Assembly (NCBI GenBank): GCA_963827725.1
Contig: CAWHBM010000003.1
Span: forward strand, 248,001 to 312,000
DNA from: VAXT01 sp963827725
Lineage (GTDB): Bacteria; Actinomycetota; Thermoleophilia; Gaiellales; Gaiellaceae
Length of the DNA: 64,000 nucleotides
Direction of reading: 5' to 3'
Every line of letters starts with the position of its first letter. The stretch's first letter is position 1. A program made the translations under genes and the position numbers. Below the pieces are notes generated by a model. The model saw only the letters and a program-made list of their open reading frames with translations. It did no database searches and had not been told where the DNA came from. Of the stretch, positions 60,054 to 64,000 are shown in pieces.

Positions 60054-60287
60054 TCAGCTGTCGCTGAAACCGACGCGGCCCTCTCGCGAAAATCGCTTCA
60101 CGTAGACGATCTTCGCGAGAACGACCGTGTAGCGGCCGTCCTCGGCGTCGAGCAGGAAGGAGCCCAACCCCGCGCTCGCTGCAAGCGCCTGCTCGAGCTC
60201 GTCTGCCGACGTCGTCGCGACGTAAGCGCTCATCACCTGGCCGCCGTCGAAGCCGATCTCGATGCGGACCCGCTGGGACTCAGGCAC
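60054..60287 (-). CDS. DUF3107-like small protein
   Basis: 77 aa from GTG 60287, overlapping the epimerase end by 8 bp. VRIEIGFDGGQVMSAYVATT, ADELEQALAASAGLGSFLLD and IVYVKRFSREGRVGFSDS follow the actinobacterial DUF3107 layout (short strand, helix, strand, then VxYVE...RRVGFG end). Unknown function, translated with the epimerase gene. Confidence 0.7.
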   Translation of the reverse strand: MPESQRVRIEIGFDGGQVMSAYVATTSADELEQALAASAGLGSFLLDAEDGRYTVVLAKIVYVKRFSREGRVGFSDS

Positions 60288-60684
60288 TTGCCACCAACTC
60301 GGACAGCACGCCGTGAAGGGCGTCCGGGTGGACAAAGGCGACCTCGAGCCCGAAAAGCCCGCGGTGCGGCTCCTCGTCGATCAACTCGACGCCACGGGCG
60401 GCCAGGCCCTTCAGCTCCTGCTGCAGATCGCTCACCTCGTACGCGACGTGATGCATGCCCGGCCCGCGGCTGGCGAGGAACTTGCCGACCGGGGTCTCGT
60501 CGCCGAGCGACGCAAGCAGCTCGACGCGGCTATCCCCAACGCGCACGGCAGCCGCTTCGACGCCCTGCTCGGGAACCATGGCGCGGTGCTCGATCTCGGC
60601 ACCGAAGAGCCGCCGGTAAGTGGCGAGAGCCTCGTCGAGGTCCTCGACGGCCAATCCGAGATGGTGAATCCCCTTCGCCTGCAC
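60280..60684 (-). CDS. mce: methylmalonyl-CoA epimerase
   Basis: 134 aa, two VOC repeats. Metal ligands fit: His in GIHHLGLAVEDLDEA, Gln/Glu in VPEQGVEAAAVRVG, His in GPGMHHVAYEVSD and Glu in HGVLSELV. EPHRGLFGLEVAFVHPDALH is typical for the family. It interconverts R- and S-methylmalonyl-CoA in propionate or branched-chain degradation. No mutase gene is in the window. TACGAT is 8 nt before GTG 60684. Confidence 0.93.
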   Translation of the reverse strand: MQAKGIHHLGLAVEDLDEALATYRRLFGAEIEHRAMVPEQGVEAAAVRVGDSRVELLASLGDETPVGKFLASRGPGMHHVAYEVSDLQQELKGLAARGVELIDEEPHRGLFGLEVAFVHPDALHGVLSELVASA

Positions 60685-60692
60685 GCGAGAGG

Positions 60693-60698
60693 ATCGTA
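60693..60698 (-). promoter_or_regulatory. -10 box of mce
   Basis: TACGAT (complement), 8 nt before GTG 60684. Confidence 0.4.
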
Positions 60699-60705
60699 GC
60701 CGTTG

Positions 60706-62247
60706 CTAGATGCCCGACCCCTCGGGGGCGTTCTCTTCGATGCGCTTGAGCGGAACGACGCGACCGACCATGTCGCTCGCGCTGCACTCAGGCTCGACAT
60801 CGGCGAGCATCGACTGCATCTCGTCGCGGACGAGCGTCTCCTTCTCGAGCAGCGCTCCTGCGAGTCGGTCGAGGGCAGCCCGATGCTTGGTGATCAGCCG
60901 GACCGCCTCGTGATAGGCATCGTCGGTGAGGCGGGCCTGCTCATGGTCACGCACACGCTTGGTCTCCTCGGAGAGCGCGTAGTTGTCGGCGCGCATCGTC
61001 CTCGAGACGACGCCTTCCGACATCCCGTACTCGAACACCATCGCCCGCGCCAGTTCGGTCACCTTTTCCAGATCGTTCGCAGCGCCGTTCGTTACTCGGC
61101 CGAACACGACCTGCTCGGCGGCACGGCCGGCGAGCGCGATCTTCATCCAGTCGATGAACTCTTCCCGCGTGTGCAGGAAGCGCTCCTCCTCGGGCAGGTT
61201 GTACGTGTAGCCGAGAGCATTGCCCCGGGGCACGATCGTTGCCTTCTGGACGGGAAAGCCCTCGCCCATCAGGTGTGACATGAGTGCGTGGCCGCCCTCG
61301 TGGTAGGCGAGGATCCGCTTCTCCTTCTCGGACATGACCTTGCGCTGCTGGAGGCCGGCGATGATTCGCTCCAGAGCGTCGTCGAAATGGATCTGGTGAA
61401 TGAACTGCTTGTCGTCGCGGCCGGCGAAGATCGCGGCTTCGTTCGCGATGTTCGCGAGGTCGGCGCCGGTGAGGCCGGCCGTCTGACGGGCGACCGAGGT
61501 GATGTCGACGTCGGCGGCGAGAGGCTTGCCGCGCGTGTGCACGTGCAGGATCGCCTCGCGGCCGGCGAGGTCGGGCGGCGAGACGAGAACCTGGCGATCG
61601 AACCGACCGGGACGCAGAAGCGCCGGGTCGAGATCCTGGAGCCGGTTCGAAGCGCCCATGACGATCACCTGCTCGCGATTGGTGAAGCCGTCGAGCTCGA
61701 CGAGGAGCTGGTTCAGAGTTTGGTCCTGTTCGCGGTTGAACCCGTGGCCCGTCCGCGCGGTCCCGACGGCATCGAGCTCGTCGATGAAGACGATCGCCGG
61801 AGCCGACTTGCGCGCGTCCTCGAAAAGCTTGCGGATGCGGGCGGCACCGAGGCCGGCGAACATCTCGACGAAGGCAGACGCGCTCTGGGAGTAGAAGCTC
61901 GCGCCGGACTCATGCGCGACGGCCTTTGCCAGCAGCGTCTTGCCGGTGCCCGGCGGCCCGTAGAGCAGGATGCCCTTCGGCACGCGCGCGCCGAGCTTGG
62001 CGAAGCGCTTCGAATCGCGCAGGAAATCGACGATCTCCTCCATCTCGGCTCGGGCCTCTTCGAGTCCGGCGACCTCTTCCCAGGTCACGGACGACTTGGA
62101 GCTCGACTGGACGTGCTTTGGCTTCACGCGCGGCATCACCTGGAGGGTGCGCCAGAGCAGGTAGATGATGAGGCCGAACATGAGGAGGGGCAGCCAGATC
62201 AGTGCGACCTGGCCTACCTGGCTGAGAATGTCACCCACGTTCGGCAT
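60706..62247 (-). CDS. ftsH: FtsH-type AAA+ zinc metalloprotease, short single-helix form
   Basis: 513 aa. One helix (about residues 13-33), no periplasmic domain, then VTWEEVAGLEEARAEMEEIV, Walker A LLYGPPGTGKTLLAKAVAHE, pore loop ASAFVEMFAGLGAARIRKLF, Walker B IVFIDELDAVG, the second region of homology ALLRPGRFDRQVLVSPPDLA and the zinc site AYHEGGHALMSHL (HEGGH 316-320, usually HEAGH). A third Asp lies in GAANDLEKVTELARAMVFEY. Canonical FtsH is 610-650 aa with two helices. It degrades membrane and regulatory proteins. It may be a second, specialised FtsH. Confidence 0.92.
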   Translation of the reverse strand: MPNVGDILSQVGQVALIWLPLLMFGLIIYLLWRTLQVMPRVKPKHVQSSSKSSVTWEEVAGLEEARAEMEEIVDFLRDSKRFAKLGARVPKGILLYGPPGTGKTLLAKAVAHESGASFYSQSASAFVEMFAGLGAARIRKLFEDARKSAPAIVFIDELDAVGTARTGHGFNREQDQTLNQLLVELDGFTNREQVIVMGASNRLQDLDPALLRPGRFDRQVLVSPPDLAGREAILHVHTRGKPLAADVDITSVARQTAGLTGADLANIANEAAIFAGRDDKQFIHQIHFDDALERIIAGLQQRKVMSEKEKRILAYHEGGHALMSHLMGEGFPVQKATIVPRGNALGYTYNLPEEERFLHTREEFIDWMKIALAGRAAEQVVFGRVTNGAANDLEKVTELARAMVFEYGMSEGVVSRTMRADNYALSEETKRVRDHEQARLTDDAYHEAVRLITKHRAALDRLAGALLEKETLVRDEMQSMLADVEPECSASDMVGRVVPLKRIEENAPEGSGI

Positions 62248-62286
62248 CCAGGCCCCGTCATCGGCATCTCGAGCGAGGTTCTGTAG

Positions 62287-62943
62287 TTACCCGAGCGAGG
62301 CGACGACGTCAGCGGTCGTCGTGAACTCCACGCCGGCCTCTCGCCAAGCTGCGATACAGGCCTTCGTACGCTCCTCGTCCAGGCCTCGCGCGGCGTCCTC
62401 GACGAACCGCACACGGCGGCCGCGCTCGAGGAAGCCACGAATCGCCGCGTCGTCACAGACATCGGTCGCAACGCCGAAGACGACGATCTCGGCCGGATCG
62501 AGCGCATCGAGGAGTGGACCCGAGTTCGGGTTCGTGAAGACGTTGAAGTTCTTCTTCAGGAGAAGGATCTCGCGGTGCCCCGCGATCAGGTCCGGCACGA
62601 GCCCCGGCGGGTACGGGACGAGCGAGAACGGGAACGGATTGGCCTGCTCGGTCTCGGGGATTCGCTGGGCACCGCGCGTCCCGCGTAGGCAATGCGGCGG
62701 ATACGTGTTCCGGAAGTCGGGATCGACGGAGATCTCCGGATCGGTGAGCTCGTGGTCGTCGGCGGAGGCGACGTGGACGACTCCGGCCTCACGCGCGGCG
62801 TCGACGAGCCGTCGCATCGCCGGCGCGGTCTCTTCGGCGCCCGGCACGTAGAGCTTCCCGGTCGGAAGCATGAAGTCGACCTGGGTATCCACGTCCCAGA
62901 GCACCACTCGGCCGTTCGCTCTCGTCACAGAGCTGACACCCAC
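62287..62943 (-). CDS. pncA: nicotinamidase / isochorismatase-family cysteine hydrolase
   Basis: 218 aa (GTG 62943, or GTG 62928). Triad: Asp in VVLWDVDTQVDFM, Lys in EILLLKKNFNVF, Cys in VVFGVATDVCDDAAIRGFLE. Metal-site region HVASADDHELTD and DPDFRNTYPPHCLRGT resemble nicotinamidases. It lies 54 bp downstream of nicotinate phosphoribosyltransferase, so NAD salvage (nicotinamide to nicotinate to NaMN) is the likely pathway. Confidence 0.87.
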   Translation of the reverse strand: MGVSSVTRANGRVVLWDVDTQVDFMLPTGKLYVPGAEETAPAMRRLVDAAREAGVVHVASADDHELTDPEISVDPDFRNTYPPHCLRGTRGAQRIPETEQANPFPFSLVPYPPGLVPDLIAGHREILLLKKNFNVFTNPNSGPLLDALDPAEIVVFGVATDVCDDAAIRGFLERGRRVRFVEDAARGLDEERTKACIAAWREAGVEFTTTADVVASLG

Positions 62944-62997
62944 GTGCGCGAATCTCCCCGATACGATCTCAGTGGGGAGGAGGCCACGGGAACCGGC

Positions 62998-64000
62998 CTA
63001 GGTGACAAGCTCGAGCCGGGGGTTCGGCCGGTAGTGACGGCCCACCTTCGCGGACGGGCGGCCGTCGGTCATGACGACATCGGCCGTGAAGTCGTTCTGG
63101 CCCCGAATCAGCGAGGAGCCGACGCCGTACGCGTCCACCGGCACCTCCTTCGCCTCGAATTCGGCGATCTTCTCGACCGTGAAGCCGCCCGAGGCGACGA
63201 TCTTCACGTGCTCGAAGCCGTCCGCGTCGAGCGCGTCGCGCACCTTGCGCACGAGCCGCTCGTTCACCCCGGTGGGCTTGAAGTCGCCCATCTCGTCCCA
63301 CAGCGAGCGATCGACCAGGTTCTCGGACGTGTCGAGCCGCACACCCCAGAGGCGCGGGCCGAGCGCGCGAGCCACTTCAAGAGCCGTACCAACCGAATCG
63401 TTCTCGAAGTCGACGAGCACGGTCACGTTCAGGTCCTCGGGTGCCCACTCCGCGAACTTCGTCGCGGCGAGCACGGAATTGCCGCCGTAGGCAGCGATCA
63501 GCGAATGCGGCACCGTGCCCACGCCCTTGCCGCCCCACCAGGACGCCTGCTCGTCGGTGGTGACGCCGACCGGCGCCCCGACGATCTGGCCCGCGACGTA
63601 CGCCGCGTAGCCGTCACCGGTCTGCACCCGGTGATGGTCGTGGCGCGCGGGCATGAAGATGATCGGCTTCCCGTTCGCAGCCTCGAGCACGCGGACGACG
63701 TTGGTCGTGATCAGCGTGCGTCGCGCGAGAACGCCGAGGTAGGCCGTCTCGAGGTGCGCATGGAGCGTGTAGTCGCCCTCGACGTGCATCACGGTCTCGT
63801 ACGCCTCCACTCGATCGCCGTCGTAGAGCGCGTGCACCGTCAGCTGCTCCCAGTCGTGCGAGCAGAGCTTCAGGATCGCGATCGCCTCATCCATCCCTCC
63901 GAGGTAGCCCCTGTTCTTCTGGAACACCTGCATCACGACCCGCGGTCGCCGGCCGTCCTGCAAGAGAGCCGCGCGCGTGTGATTGAAGTACGCGTCGGTG
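62998..64000 (-). CDS. pncB: nicotinate phosphoribosyltransferase, N-terminus beyond right edge
   Basis: 334 codons visible, open to the window end. TDAYFNHTRAALLQDGRRPR, VVMQVFQKNRGYLGGMDEA opens it; then ETAYLGVLARRTLITTNVVR, FMPARHDHHRVQTGDGYAAY, GVTTDEQASWWGGKGVGTVP (conserved GT-x-P-H-S-L), TVLVDFENDSVGTALEVARA, LWGVRLDTSENLVDRSLWDE and IVASGGFTVEKIAEFEAKEV, VDAYGVGSSLI. This is a type II-like PRTase of the nicotinate branch. It forms nicotinate mononucleotide and works with pncA. Confidence 0.88.
   Translation of the reverse strand, partial: TDAYFNHTRAALLQDGRRPRVVMQVFQKNRGYLGGMDEAIAILKLCSHDWEQLTVHALYDGDRVEAYETVMHVEGDYTLHAHLETAYLGVLARRTLITTNVVRVLEAANGKPIIFMPARHDHHRVQTGDGYAAYVAGQIVGAPVGVTTDEQASWWGGKGVGTVPHSLIAAYGGNSVLAATKFAEWAPEDLNVTVLVDFENDSVGTALEVARALGPRLWGVRLDTSENLVDRSLWDEMGDFKPTGVNERLVRKVRDALDADGFEHVKIVASGGFTVEKIAEFEAKEVPVDAYGVGSSLIRGQNDFTADVVMTDGRPSAKVGRHYRPNPRLELVT

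Overview
The window is 64 kb of high-GC chromosomal DNA from an actinobacterium. Actinobacterial family types (DUF3107-like, DUF7144-like), many GTG/TTG starts and at least eighteen start codons with a TANNNT -10 box only 6-10 nt upstream and no Shine-Dalgarno (leaderless-type genes) all point that way. A deep-branching class such as Thermoleophilia (Gaiella/Solirubrobacter-like) fits the overall flavour best, but that is inference and was not tested by a search. No phage, IS element, CRISPR array, rRNA or replication origin is visible.

Layout. 0-6 kb: an edge-truncated ornithine cyclodeaminase-like gene, a DUF421 membrane pair, tRNA-Arg(GCG), a LuxR-type regulator facing a secreted protein, a decayed tRNA 3' half, a TolB-like propeller gene with frameshifts, YgfZ and a sulfite-oxidase-like molybdoenzyme. 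6.5-8.6 kb: groES-groEL under a CIRCE operator. 8.7-15.8 kb: a NUDIX hydrolase, an ASCH protein and many small membrane proteins (DUF7144, SHOCT, AI-2E exporter family, two-TM K+ channel, HdeD-like, LPG-synthase-like). 15.9-24.6 kb: 2-oxoacid dehydrogenase E1alpha/E1beta/E2 with lipB and lipA nearby. 24.6-29.8 kb: two large secreted Asp-box propeller proteins and small lipoproteins. 29.8-33 kb: fumarase, ferredoxin-NADP reductase type 2, ErpA. 33-47.1 kb: a complete 14-gene complex I operon nuoA-N. 47.1-53.6 kb: a membrane nucleotide cyclase, an UPF0173 hydrolase operon with DUF1028 and two tandem cupin genes, and a short Ldh2-type gene. 53.6-64 kb: Mrp, IMPase-like, DUF1015, YhaM-like nuclease, an ars locus, YchF, ECF sigma factor, methylmalonyl-CoA epimerase, a short FtsH, and nicotinamidase plus nicotinate phosphoribosyltransferase.

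How it fits together: pyruvate (or branched-chain 2-oxoacid) oxidation with its lipoylation enzymes, fumarase, Fe-S carrier and complex I make this largely an aerobic energy-metabolism region, with stress and redox accessory genes between. The most striking local system is the ars locus: arsR-arsC is read leftward, and a 19-residue peptide with six cysteines is read rightward. Two near-identical 16-bp dyads lie between them, one on each gene's promoter.

Caution on sequence quality: about thirteen single-base frameshifts break genes that must be intact in a living cell (nuoG, L, M, N, E2, ychF and others). They most likely are sequencing or assembly indels, so broken genes are annotated across the break.
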